From the NCBI GenBank assembly GCA_903823025.1, contig CAIJRK010000003.1, positions 80,078 to 144,077 on the forward strand: a DNA stretch of 64,000 bases. The letters run 5' to 3'. The notes under the pieces were generated by a model. It was given only the letters and a program-made list of their open reading frames with translations. It was not told the DNA's origin and made no database searches. The DNA is from an uncultured beta proteobacterium. Its GTDB lineage: Bacteria; Pseudomonadota; Gammaproteobacteria; Burkholderiales; Burkholderiaceae_C. Position numbers and translations under genes: made by a program. Below are positions 8,863-17,123 of the stretch, piece by piece. Every line of letters begins with the position of its first letter. Positions within the stretch are counted from its first letter, which is position 1.

Positions 8863-10692
8863 ATGCCTATCCAGTTCAAACAAGACATCCTGAAATCACC
8901 CAAAGTTGTCAGTCTCCCCAAGCTTAAATTCGAAAATATGGCGTTTGTGGCTTGGTCTTACAGTGGAATTTATAAGAATACACAAGATGATTCGCAGCCG
9001 CAGGTTCTCGTTGGCTTTCGACAGCTAATTGCTGACAAACTCCTTTCTGACGAAGTTACTCTTCGAAGAATTCCTCTTACCGCTGTCGGTCAAGTACGGA
9101 TTGGCTCAATTTGGCAAGCGGGGACCAGCAACTCTGCAATTCGCTTTGAAGCACGCTTCTTCGATGTCAGTTTTGAACCCGGTCATTGGCGGTTTGTTTC
9201 GTTTAATAGCTTGTGGGAAGCCAGAAGGCCAGACCTCTATCCCATGGCGATTCACCGTCTGAAGTACGTAAAAGATGAGAATTGGTATCTCGAATTCAAA
9301 TTGCCAAGCGGGGGAAAATTAATTGTTTCCTGCATCGAATTTTTCTCAAGGTGCTACGGCAGATCTGACGAGTTGAATCGAATTCTTGCAACATATAGTT
9401 GGAATGATGCGTACCAGCGTTTCTATGCACCACTAGATGAGCCACCAGAAGCCGACAAGTGGACAGTAAAGCTGAAAATGCGATTGCGTAATGGAGACAC
9501 CACTTTCTTGGCGCACGCGAAATACGATCCGTACACGCTGAACGCAGCCAAAAGCATTCACTCTCAAATTGCAGCTGAGTATTCTCCAGGCAATACACGC
9601 CCATTGTTTATTCAAATCGGCCCTTGGTTTCAGGGACCAGCAGAACTTTTCTGTAGTGGCATTCCGTTTGACGGCGGGCGCTCTTTTCTCGCTCATCAGA
9701 TCAATGGTTGTAGCGATCCTGACGGCATCTTGATTGAACGTAACCGTGAAAACACCAACAAAGTGGTAGAAGCTGAACAAGAGCTAGAGAGTGAGGGCAC
9801 TGCATGGGCAGGCGTGCACAAAAATCGCTTGGTTCGGCCTCCCTCAATACTTGATCTAACAGACATCGATGCACCTGACCATAGAGCAAATGGCGTGGAA
9901 GTTCTTGATGCAGTGTTTTTAACACTTGGAATCCCTCGACACATAGTTGATAAATATGAAGCGCGCATTAGCTCTGGGGCCAAGAATCGCCCCCAAGGAA
10001 ATGATGAGTTGACATACTCATCCGGCGAGCGAAAAGGCAATGACAAAGGAATTGGCTACGCATCACTTCATGCGCCAGTTCAGGTTGAGATTAATGGCGC
10101 TCTTTTAGATATTTGGCATGCAATACAGGCCCTAAAAGTTAAACATAGTGACATCATTAAAGCTGTAGATTGGTTTTGCATTTCAGATGGATTCCACTCA
10201 GAAGGAATTCCAAAGTTGATTGATCTTGAGGCGATGAAAGAAAATTCTGACTACATCATCCCAAACATTACAAGAAAATGGTGTTTTTTTGACTCAGACT
10301 TGAGTCGGATGCGCGGCATCATGGTTCTGCGGCTTATCGCCAGTGGTCTTCCAATTTACATTGTTGAAATTGAACGTCGAATTCGGAAGACTGAAGAAGC
10401 CGATGGTTCTATTAATGAATTAGAGGAACCATATCGTGGGTTCGTTACTGTAATTGGTTCAGAAAAGGATTTTCAAGTATGGCTAATCAGATTTATGTCT
10501 GACGTTCGGTATGTCCGAGGCATTGTGAGCAAACTAGTCCCTTTCTCTCCCGGTAGAGCAGACACATTCAACCACCAAAAATCACGTGGGGGATGTGTAT
10601 CGGGCGAATCAGCTGTTCTGAAAGCATTGGAAAAGATGGGGGTATTCATCGCAGCCAAGGGCATCAAGGCACAAAAAAGGATGATTTGGTAA
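8863..10692 (+). CDS. Large protein at left transposon end; candidate divergent TnsE
   Basis: A 609-residue protein from the ATG at 8863 (MPIQFKQDILKSPK). It is the first gene inside the left end. I do not recognise a family with certainty. The middle (LIVSCIEFFSRCYGRSDELN) and the C-terminal region (IYIVEIERRIRKTEE, then GRADTFNHQKSRGG) faintly resemble Tn7 TnsE, which ends with a conserved NHPKG-type segment after a beta-rich domain. TnsE (about 540 residues) directs Tn7 to replicating and conjugating DNA through the sliding clamp. In Tn7 tnsE sits with tnsABCD, whereas here the gene is 24 kb away at the other end. The TnsE call is inference from weak similarity; a cargo function is possible. 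Confidence 0.45.
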   Translation: MPIQFKQDILKSPKVVSLPKLKFENMAFVAWSYSGIYKNTQDDSQPQVLVGFRQLIADKLLSDEVTLRRIPLTAVGQVRIGSIWQAGTSNSAIRFEARFFDVSFEPGHWRFVSFNSLWEARRPDLYPMAIHRLKYVKDENWYLEFKLPSGGKLIVSCIEFFSRCYGRSDELNRILATYSWNDAYQRFYAPLDEPPEADKWTVKLKMRLRNGDTTFLAHAKYDPYTLNAAKSIHSQIAAEYSPGNTRPLFIQIGPWFQGPAELFCSGIPFDGGRSFLAHQINGCSDPDGILIERNRENTNKVVEAEQELESEGTAWAGVHKNRLVRPPSILDLTDIDAPDHRANGVEVLDAVFLTLGIPRHIVDKYEARISSGAKNRPQGNDELTYSSGERKGNDKGIGYASLHAPVQVEINGALLDIWHAIQALKVKHSDIIKAVDWFCISDGFHSEGIPKLIDLEAMKENSDYIIPNITRKWCFFDSDLSRMRGIMVLRLIASGLPIYIVEIERRIRKTEEADGSINELEEPYRGFVTVIGSEKDFQVWLIRFMSDVRYVRGIVSKLVPFSPGRADTFNHQKSRGGCVSGESAVLKALEKMGVFIAAKGIKAQKRMIW

Positions 10693-11148
10693 TCTCAGAA
10701 GACTACTCGCCCGATGACGGTTTAAGTCTCCAGTTGCCAATGCACCAATGGATGGGTGCGAAAAGTTCAGACTATACAGGGCGGAATCAATAGGTTAGAT
10801 TAACAATTGGCCCGTGGCTTCGAGTCACAGAGCTAACAAATCAGAGTACAAAGATTCTGAAGCGCTTGAATTATTCAATTCTGACTGGCACGGCGGAGAA
10901 TTCCCGCACAAAGGTGAAACTTGATCGCTTGCGTGGCAAGTGGCAGTTGAACACGAGCTAAGCCTTCAAAGGCTTACTCAAATATGGCCGTTTATGGGGC
11001 GGTTTTCGACTCCTGCTCCTCTCCCGAAATGTTGATTTAGTGGTTAGCGGGGCTAGTGGAGTCGGTCGTATCCGCCGGAAGCCGACGGCCACCAATACCT
11101 GTTTTCGGGTAGACCAGTTTCATGATTTAGGAGGCCGGTCAGCCGCGT
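10693..11148. other. Non-coding stretch, nothing recognised
   Basis: About 450 bp after the left-end gene with only short, low-quality ORFs on both strands. I see no RNA gene, repeat or protein fragment that I can name. Confidence 0.4.
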
Positions 11149-11538
11149 TCATGGGTTTATGGTACGACTATCTCTGGGGCAATTTAAATACAAGGTTCTG
11201 GCTGCAGACTGTACCGTTTCTGCGCCTGTCGTCCAGTTCACCATCAATAATTGTGAATAGTGCTTCCAAACCGAAGCGGCTACATCAAGAGTGACGTCTT
11301 GCCCGAGTTCACGGAGTGCGAGTTGGACATTGCGCGCGTCTGATACCTCATTTTCATCCAGTTGCAGAGCTACATTTGAGGCGCTGCTTTGGACCCATCG
11401 GGCTAAATCTGACGCAAATTTCTTCGCGTCTTCGTCCATCAGTCTGTCGAAATCAAGGCTTCCAAATTCACGGCCTACTGGTGCCATTGAATCCCAGGCC
11501 AAATCTTCGTCAGAGAATTTATATCGACCGCCAGGCAT
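11149..11538 (-). CDS. Hypothetical protein
   Basis: A 129-residue acidic protein (MPGGRYKFSDEDLAWDS, DRLMDEDAKKFASDLARWVQ) with no recognised domain. It overlaps the 3' end of the next upstream gene by 64 bp in a different frame. Both reading frames look protein-like, so this may be two coupled genes or one gene split by a frameshift near 11500. The C-terminal end (ARTLYLNCPRDSRTINP) looks eroded. Function unknown. Confidence 0.4.
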   Translation of the reverse strand: MPGGRYKFSDEDLAWDSMAPVGREFGSLDFDRLMDEDAKKFASDLARWVQSSASNVALQLDENEVSDARNVQLALRELGQDVTLDVAASVWKHYSQLLMVNWTTGAETVQSAARTLYLNCPRDSRTINP

Positions 11539-11927
11539 TGAACTTGCCGAAATTCGATCACTGGGGCCAATCCAGAACTCGTGATATCCGTAAACACGGC
11601 GACTCGATGAATGGCCCCATCAGCGGGTGTCTCTCCTACGTAAAACGCACGCCGAAATGTCAGATCGGTGCCATCCTCAAATTGGACGTGAACACTGTCA
11701 TTTGAAAAATCGGTCGCCAACAGGTTGCCTTCAAAAATGTCTTCAGCAGAGCGACCAAGTCTCTTTGAAAGTGCATGCTGCCAGTTCTCCAGCATACCGA
11801 TCCATGGCATGACTGCTCTTTGTTTGAGATGATTAAGCTCTTCTTGGGCTGCAGCCCGGATATCGTCCTGAGATGGAATGTCGTCCTCACTAAATATGCG
11901 GTCCAGGTATGCTCCGCGCGCGTCCAT
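11475..11927 (-). CDS. Hypothetical protein
   Basis: A 150-residue protein starting MDARGAYLDRIFSEDDIPSQ, with an alpha-helical N-terminus and a beta-rich middle (VHVQFEDGTDLTFRRAFYVG). No family is recognised. It overlaps the downstream hypothetical gene by 64 bp; the last 20 residues may come from a frameshift. It lies in the transposon cargo upstream of the LexA-like gene but on the opposite strand. Confidence 0.4.
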   Translation of the reverse strand: MDARGAYLDRIFSEDDIPSQDDIRAAAQEELNHLKQRAVMPWIGMLENWQHALSKRLGRSAEDIFEGNLLATDFSNDSVHVQFEDGTDLTFRRAFYVGETPADGAIHRVAVFTDITSSGLAPVIEFRQVQCLAVDINSLTKIWPGIQWHQ

Positions 11928-12488
11928 GGTTGCGATGGCGTAGTCAAGCTAGGACTGGAAATCAGTCGGCGGGGTCGGTGTACTCATATCAGACCTCCAT
12001 CTTTCATTGCGGACTTCAATGACATCCATTAGAAATCCGGAAGTGTTTGGGACGCTTCTAGCGGGCTTACGATAGCAGTTTTGGGTTCAAACGGCCTCTT
12101 CGCGGGTCATTCGCTTAGCGAGGAAGTTCCACAAAGGCGGCCAGCCAGATTGACCGTTTTTGGGTTCATTGTGCAACTGGGTCAATGCTGGCTCGGAAAC
12201 AATCTCTTTATGGAGCCGGTAAATCATGGCAGGTATATTCCCCGCCCCTTGATGCGTGTGACTTCGACAGTGTCCGAAGGGTACTGTACGCACCGCATTG
12301 GTGACGGTGCGTTCCAACGGTGGTGACCGCCTTGAAACACCTCAGCCCGTCGAAGGCCACTTGACAGGGCGGACAAAACCCATCGGCCAGCGCGACGCCA
12401 GCAACGTTGCATGGCACTTCTCGTGTGTGTCGTAGCGATCAACAGTCTTAGTAAGCCTGCTGAGCTTGGGGCTAATCAAGTTAAGTTA
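11928..12488. other. Mostly non-coding stretch with a possible decayed ORF
   Basis: No supported gene. A minus-strand frame at about 12087-12230 (RLHKEIVSEPALTQLHNEPK, then WPPLWNFLAKRMTREEAV and a stop) has natural-looking protein composition and may be the tail of a decayed gene, but I cannot name it. The rest shows nothing clear. Confidence 0.35.
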
Positions 12489-12512
12489 TTTAATGTACGT
12501 TCGTACATTAAA
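12489..12512. promoter_or_regulatory. Operator palindrome of the LexA-like gene
   Basis: Perfect inverted repeat with 11-bp arms TTTAATGTACG / CGTACATTAAA and a 2-bp centre (TT), ending 8 bp before the ATG of the LexA-like gene. Its position over the likely promoter and ribosome site fits an autoregulatory operator. The sequence differs from the CTG(N)10CAG box of housekeeping LexA, so it is probably read only by the adjacent repressor. Confidence 0.75.
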
Positions 12513-12520
12513 ATGGCGGA

Positions 12521-13159
12521 ATGGCACGCCCTAACAATGATGAAACTCATCTCAAGCGACTGAGAGACCATTTCGCTGTTAATCAGTGCATGCCTGCGTA
12601 TGCGGGTATCAGTCGTCTTGTTGGGTTTAAGACCAAGAATGCTGCAGTCTTGCTTGTTCAGAGGTTGAGGGACGCTGGGTACGTGAAAATCGTTGAGGGC
12701 GGTAAAGTCGTTCCACTACGCCGATTTTTTGAATTACCGCTAATGGACATGCATGTACGAGCTGGCGTGCCCGATGCGATTGATCCTCAGACGTGGGCAC
12801 CGGAGACTTTTACCCTTGAAGGGTTCCTGTTTGGCAAACCATCCAATTCTGTAGTTATTCGGGTCAAAGGTGACTCCATGCGTGATGCCGGAATATTTGA
12901 TGGTGATTTCGCTGTAGTAGAGAGGTCGCAGACAGCGAACAGCGGGCAATTTGTGGTTGCTGCTGTGGACGGTGAATTCACTCTTAAAGAGTTGAAGTAT
13001 GAGAATCAGCGTCCTGTACTGATGGCACATAACCCGAAGTACGCACCGATTTACCCTAAAGCTGATTTGATAATTTTCGGCGTCGTCCAAGGTATTGTCC
13101 GAAACTACGTTTCAGAGAAACAAATGCAAGCACCACCCCTAACAGGAGCAAAAACATGA
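12521..13159 (+). CDS. LexA-like self-cleaving repressor
   Basis: A 212-residue LexA/UmuD-type protein. The N-terminal 65 residues form a winged-helix DNA-binding domain (LKRLRDHFAV, AGISRLVGFKTKNAAVLLVQRL). The C-terminal S24 peptidase domain has the Ala81-Gly82 cleavage site (VRAGVPD), catalytic Ser119 (VKGDSMRDAG) and Lys156 (FTLKELK). All features for RecA-stimulated self-cleavage are present. It overlaps the next gene by 4 bp (ATGA) and has a perfect palindrome just upstream, so it likely represses its own operon until DNA damage. Housekeeping LexA is expected elsewhere; this is a cargo-specific regulator. Confidence 0.88.
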   Translation: MARPNNDETHLKRLRDHFAVNQCMPAYAGISRLVGFKTKNAAVLLVQRLRDAGYVKIVEGGKVVPLRRFFELPLMDMHVRAGVPDAIDPQTWAPETFTLEGFLFGKPSNSVVIRVKGDSMRDAGIFDGDFAVVERSQTANSGQFVVAAVDGEFTLKELKYENQRPVLMAHNPKYAPIYPKADLIIFGVVQGIVRNYVSEKQMQAPPLTGAKT

Positions 13160-13899
13160 CTTCAACAAGTCGAATTGAATGGACAGAGCAAACTTGGAAT
13201 CCAACGGTTGGATGCACCAAAATTTCCGCAGGATGCAAACATTGTTATGCCGAAGCTATGGCGCATCGATTGCAAGCGATGGGCACGCCAGGTTACGAAA
13301 AAGGTTTTGAGCTAACTATTCTGCCGCAGCGCTTGGACGATCCGCTAAAGCGAAAGAAACCAACAACGTATTTTGTCAACTCGATGTCGGATTTGTTTCA
13401 TGACCTTGTTCCTGATGAACACATTGATGCCGTCTTTCGTGTTATTCAACAAACACCTCACCATACGTATCAAATTTTGACAAAACGTGCTGCACGAATG
13501 GCACGATATTTCAAAACACGTGCAGTCCCCATCAATGCTTGGCTGGGTGTTTCAGTGGAAAACCGCAAGCAAGGTGTTCCACGAATTAAATACTTGCGAA
13601 AAGTACCTGCACATATCCGTTTTCTGTCTGTGGAGCCGCTTCTGGAAGACGTTGGAGAACTTGATTTGACAAACATTCATTGGGTGATTGTTGGCGGAGA
13701 ATCGGGACCAAAGGCCCGGCCCATGAAGCAGGAGTGGGCAGATTCGGTGCATACGCAATGTGACGAGCAAGGGGTTGCCTTTTTCTTCAAGCAATGGGGT
13801 GGTTGGGGTGCTGATGGCAAGAAACGTGCAAAGGCTGCTAATGGTCGGCTACTGAATGGGCGGACCTGGGATGCAATGCCTGAAAATGTGGGTATGTAA
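13156..13899 (+). CDS. DUF5131 (phage Gp37/Gp68-like) three-Cys-motif protein
   Basis: A 247-residue member of the phage Gp37/Gp68 family (DUF5131). It begins SRIEWTEQTWNPTVGCTKIS and has Cys20, Cys27 and Cys30 (C-x6-C-x2-C, then YAEAMAHRL), a radical-SAM-like cysteine cluster. Further family marks are YFVNSMSDLFHDLVPDEHI, YQILTKRA, WLGVSVEN, RFLSVEPLLEDV and VIVGGESGPKARPM. From what I recall, these proteins recur beside TcmP proteins, which are named as their partners. The chemical reaction is not established. It is translationally coupled to the LexA-like repressor and followed by tcmP. Confidence 0.88.
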   Translation: MTSTSRIEWTEQTWNPTVGCTKISAGCKHCYAEAMAHRLQAMGTPGYEKGFELTILPQRLDDPLKRKKPTTYFVNSMSDLFHDLVPDEHIDAVFRVIQQTPHHTYQILTKRAARMARYFKTRAVPINAWLGVSVENRKQGVPRIKYLRKVPAHIRFLSVEPLLEDVGELDLTNIHWVIVGGESGPKARPMKQEWADSVHTQCDEQGVAFFFKQWGGWGADGKKRAKAANGRLLNGRTWDAMPENVGM

Positions 13900-13964
13900 T
13901 GCAAGCTTGACTGACAGGGAGGTTGGGCAGTGGCTTGCTAAATTAAATAACTAACAGCACACTC

Positions 13965-15269
13965 ATGGTCAAACACGCAGACAAATACCAATGGACAATC
14001 GGCACTTTACCGCCACCCATCGATCCCCATAGTTTGGTGAAGCACAAAATAGTGCGCGGCTACTTGGAGCGTTACATCCAGGTACTGATGAGCAACTACA
14101 ACATGGAAAAACTCACTCTGTCCATTGTTGATGGATTTGCTGGCGGGGGCGAATATTCATCAGAAGACGGGTCACCGTTTCACGAAGGGTCACCGTTGAT
14201 TGCGTTGACAACCATTGCAGCCAAAGAAACCGAACTTAATGTCGGTCGCTCAAAGCCTCGAAAGGTCGATGCAAAGTATTATTTTGTTGAAAAAGTCAAA
14301 TCCAACTTCAACTACCTTGATAAGTTACTCCGTACTCGGTTTCCATCATCAAGATTTGGCGTTGACATCGAGTTGCTGAACGGTACATTTCAGGATATGG
14401 CGAGCGGGATCATTGCTGACATCCACCGTCGCGCTGGGGGCGAGAGAGCAATTTTCCTTCTTGATCAATATTCGTATGATCAAGTGACAGGGCCAATGTT
14501 GAAATTTATTTTTTCACAGGTGAAGGGTGCTGAGGTCATTTTGACATTCGCCGTTGACTCCCTGATTTCGTTTCTCGCTGACAACAAGGCAAGCCGTGCA
14601 AAGTTGGCACAAATGGGAATGGATGCACACATTGATTGGGTTGCACTTGAAGAGTTGAGGTCAGCGCCACCGGCAACGTGGCGAGCAGCCATTCAACGTA
14701 ACTTGGCGAGAGGCCTTATTGAGTCAAGTGGCGCAAAAAACTTCACTATTTTTTACATCACGCCAATGGGCAACACCTCTTGGACATATTGGTTCATTCA
14801 TCTCTCAAACAGTCCCAAGGCTCGTGATGTCATGATGGAACTTCATTGGCAGTCTGCCAACCACTTTTCGCACTACTTGGAGCCTGATATTTTCACGCTC
14901 GGGTATCAAGCGAACCTTGATCGAAACGCCACCATGCAGGATGCACTTGAATTGGGGGAAAGTCATCAGTTTGATGCATTAGCAGCCAATCGGTGCAGGA
15001 CTGGGTTGACTGAGAAATTGGTGCCAGCCATTTACGACGGAAAACCAACTCAATTTTTTCAATTGCTTGACTCAATGGGAAGTCTGACGCCTGCTACGGT
15101 AGAAATGATTCGTGATGCTATAGACCCAGCGATCCGTTGCGGTGACATTTTGGTGACTTCAACGGACGGGGTTAAAAGAACCAAAGGACATTCCGTGAAA
15201 GCGAACGATGTCTTGCAGCCTTCACCTCAAATGACGCTGATTTCCTTGCCCGGAATGGGCTACCGTTAG
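13965..15269 (+). CDS. tcmP: Three-Cys-motif partner protein TcmP (first copy)
   Basis: A 434-residue TcmP-family protein. Family marks are SLVKHKIVRGYLERYIQVL near the N-terminus and LSIVDGFAGGGEY, similar to a methyltransferase motif I loop. Other marks are AIFLLDQYSYDQVTGPML and a C-terminal half with FTLGYQANLDRNATMQDAL. It is the third gene of the LexA-like operon, 65 bp after the DUF5131 gene. Its last 48 bp overlap convergently with a second tcmP. TcmP biochemical activity is unknown; a role with the three-Cys protein in modification or defence is inference. Confidence 0.85.
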   Translation: MVKHADKYQWTIGTLPPPIDPHSLVKHKIVRGYLERYIQVLMSNYNMEKLTLSIVDGFAGGGEYSSEDGSPFHEGSPLIALTTIAAKETELNVGRSKPRKVDAKYYFVEKVKSNFNYLDKLLRTRFPSSRFGVDIELLNGTFQDMASGIIADIHRRAGGERAIFLLDQYSYDQVTGPMLKFIFSQVKGAEVILTFAVDSLISFLADNKASRAKLAQMGMDAHIDWVALEELRSAPPATWRAAIQRNLARGLIESSGAKNFTIFYITPMGNTSWTYWFIHLSNSPKARDVMMELHWQSANHFSHYLEPDIFTLGYQANLDRNATMQDALELGESHQFDALAANRCRTGLTEKLVPAIYDGKPTQFFQLLDSMGSLTPATVEMIRDAIDPAIRCGDILVTSTDGVKRTKGHSVKANDVLQPSPQMTLISLPGMGYR

Positions 15270-16460
15270 TTGTAACCTTTCTGATTTTTGAAAGTGAAGT
15301 GGACGCTTCGGGCGTTTGGTCGTAGAGTCCAAATTGATGACCTGTCCACTGGCAATTAAACGCGACAAGGATATTTGAAGGGTGTCTGGCAACCAGTCCG
15401 TTTTTTCGAGAATGTCCGCAAATTCGGTTTGACCAATTGCCTGAATACCAGAGGATAAAAAGTCCACCCAGTAAGCATCAACGACTGTTTCATCAACAGT
15501 TGACGGCTCAGTGTTGGTGTCTGGTTCGTCTGAAAACATGTCACGGACACGAGATTGTTTCTCTCGCTTGTCAAGTTTTTTCGTGGCCCGAATTTGTTTT
15601 TGAATCAGGTCAACGCCCTGTGAAATTTCCATGAACTCAATCAATCCTTTTGGATGAGAGGTCAAGTAGATTAAATGGTATTTCGGGCGCTCCTTACTTG
15701 GGTCCATCACTCGAACGTAGCCAGTGCGTGGACGATATTCATTTTTTGTTGGCGATGGCACACGACTTTTGATCCCATCACGATAGCTGTTCAGAAGCAG
15801 CTTTTCTCGCTCGTGTGGCAAATGCCCATCAAGGGTTTGAACTGTATCGTGAGATGTGCCCAAAAAGGCGGCAATGTCTGACTCCCAATCGGTCATCGCA
15901 GCGGTTCGATTGATAAAGTCGTAAATGAAGTTGATCAGAAACTCAGACCGTGGTCTTTGAAGTAAGGGTCGTAATTGATCCACGCCGACATCCTTCCATC
16001 CTTTGGGATCGATGAAGAAAAATACGAAAGCTTGGTCACCACACCAAGTCAATATGTCTTCGCGAAGATCCAAAAAATTCCCTTGAAGGTATTTTGAATT
16101 TACACCTTCAGGTGTGAATGCTTGCAGGTAAGCGGACAACCGTTTAAAAGCGCGTAGATTTTTTTCGATGTACAGCGCACGTATGTTTGCCTTAACCCCC
16201 AGGCTCAATAACTTTTTGCGACACGAATCCATGGTCTGCAACGAAATGGCAATTGAAGTGCCTGCCATTGATTCTGACTCATCACCCCAAGGGCCTGCAA
16301 AGCAGTCAACGTACCCGATTTCCACAATCCGTTCGCGTTTGGCACTCATGCCGATGATCAGGATGAGCTTTTCAAGATACGCTTCGAGCAACTTATGCTT
16401 CACCAGAGCCTGCTCACGGCCAATGTAGGTGTCAGGGATGAACTGTGGGATTTGAGTCAT
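15222..16460 (-). CDS. tcmP: Three-Cys-motif partner protein TcmP (second copy)
   Basis: A 412-residue TcmP-family protein with the same layout as the first copy: ALVKHKLLEAYLEKLILII, then IGYVDCFAGPWGDESESMAG, then FVFFFIDPKGWKDVGVDQL, LINFIYDFINRTAAM and YHLIYLTSHPKGLIEFMEI. It is only distantly related to the neighbouring TcmP, so it is not a recent duplication. Its 3' end overlaps the other tcmP by 48 bp in convergent orientation. It has its own promoter region on the minus strand and so is not under the same LexA-like operator. Confidence 0.85.
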   Translation of the reverse strand: MTQIPQFIPDTYIGREQALVKHKLLEAYLEKLILIIGMSAKRERIVEIGYVDCFAGPWGDESESMAGTSIAISLQTMDSCRKKLLSLGVKANIRALYIEKNLRAFKRLSAYLQAFTPEGVNSKYLQGNFLDLREDILTWCGDQAFVFFFIDPKGWKDVGVDQLRPLLQRPRSEFLINFIYDFINRTAAMTDWESDIAAFLGTSHDTVQTLDGHLPHEREKLLLNSYRDGIKSRVPSPTKNEYRPRTGYVRVMDPSKERPKYHLIYLTSHPKGLIEFMEISQGVDLIQKQIRATKKLDKREKQSRVRDMFSDEPDTNTEPSTVDETVVDAYWVDFLSSGIQAIGQTEFADILEKTDWLPDTLQISLSRLIASGQVINLDSTTKRPKRPLHFQKSERLQLTVAHSGQGNQRHLR

Positions 16461-16765
16461 ATTGACTGTAGATTCATAGATGGCTATTGCACATCGGTCT
16501 GAGCCGCTGGCGTGGTGGACACAACGAGTTTGAGTTCAGTCAAGAGCTTTCATGTGTGCTACCGATTGGCACACAATTTCAGACGCCAGATTTTTTCAAA
16601 ATCCTCTCGACGGATGTTACTCGGTACTGCGTTTTCTCATTCCCATATTTTCACGGGCTCAGAGATCGCGAACAGTCTCTTTTAGATTGTGTGTGTCGGC
16701 GCAAAGATTTGCCGCAGGGACATCGTGCGGGCTTTGGCTGAGAGAAGCAGGTGCTGGGGCATAAA
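16461..16765. other. Intergenic region, nothing recognised
   Basis: Upstream region of the second tcmP. Short ORFs here (16487-16764) have no recognisable content and start codons without ribosome sites. It probably holds the minus-strand tcmP promoter. Confidence 0.4.
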
Positions 16766-16812
16766 TATCGCACTTATTTGTCATATATCTCATATGGCAA
16801 ATAAGTGCGATA
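16766..16812. repeat. Long inverted repeat upstream of the DUF6471/type ISP locus
   Basis: Two 21-bp arms (TATCGCACTTATTTGTCATAT and its complement with one mismatch) separated by five bases (ATCTC). The pair ends 30 bp before the ATG of the DUF6471 remnant. There is no T-run, so it is more likely an operator or control element than a terminator. A strong hairpin in the mRNA leader is the other option. It lies where transcription of the restriction-modification gene would begin. Confidence 0.75.
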
Positions 16813-16842
16813 GTATTTGACGCATTGATATGGAACGATGCA

Positions 16843-17062
16843 ATGCGTGACGAAGATTGGAAAAAGTGGGCGACCAACACCATCAAGGCAGAACTGGCCA
16901 AAGTTGGTGTCGACTATGAAGAATTAGTGCGCCGTTCCGCTGCTATTGGTGTGCAAAAAAGCTATACCGCGCATTGCGGCCAAGATCAATCGTGGCACGT
17001 TTAGCTTCATGTTTTTCATGCAGTGCATGAAGGCATTAGGAAAAACCGAAATTCGGCTGTGA
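16843..17062 (+). pseudogene. DUF6471-like small regulator, frameshifted
   Basis: Frame one reads MRDEDWKKWATNTIKAELAK then VGVDYEELVRRSAAIGVQKS. After TATACC an extra G shifts the frame; the next frame reads AAKINRGTFSFMFFMQCMKA then LGKTEIRL and stops at 17062. Together they make the complete about 72-residue DUF6471 domain, a small helix-turn-helix-like protein. The unshifted frame stops at about residue 54. A one-base insertion (or a sequencing error) in ACCGCGCATT explains it. It sits 61 bp upstream of the type ISP gene and may have been its regulator. Confidence 0.7.
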
Positions 17063-17123
17063 CCTTTGCTGCTAAAGCTATCCAACACCCGGTGCCCACC
17101 GGCAACAAACAACAAAGTTACTC

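Noticed and set aside
16487-16764. Short plus-strand ORFs before the DUF6471 remnant
   Set aside because: No start context, no homology that I can recognise, and they overlap each other in different frames.
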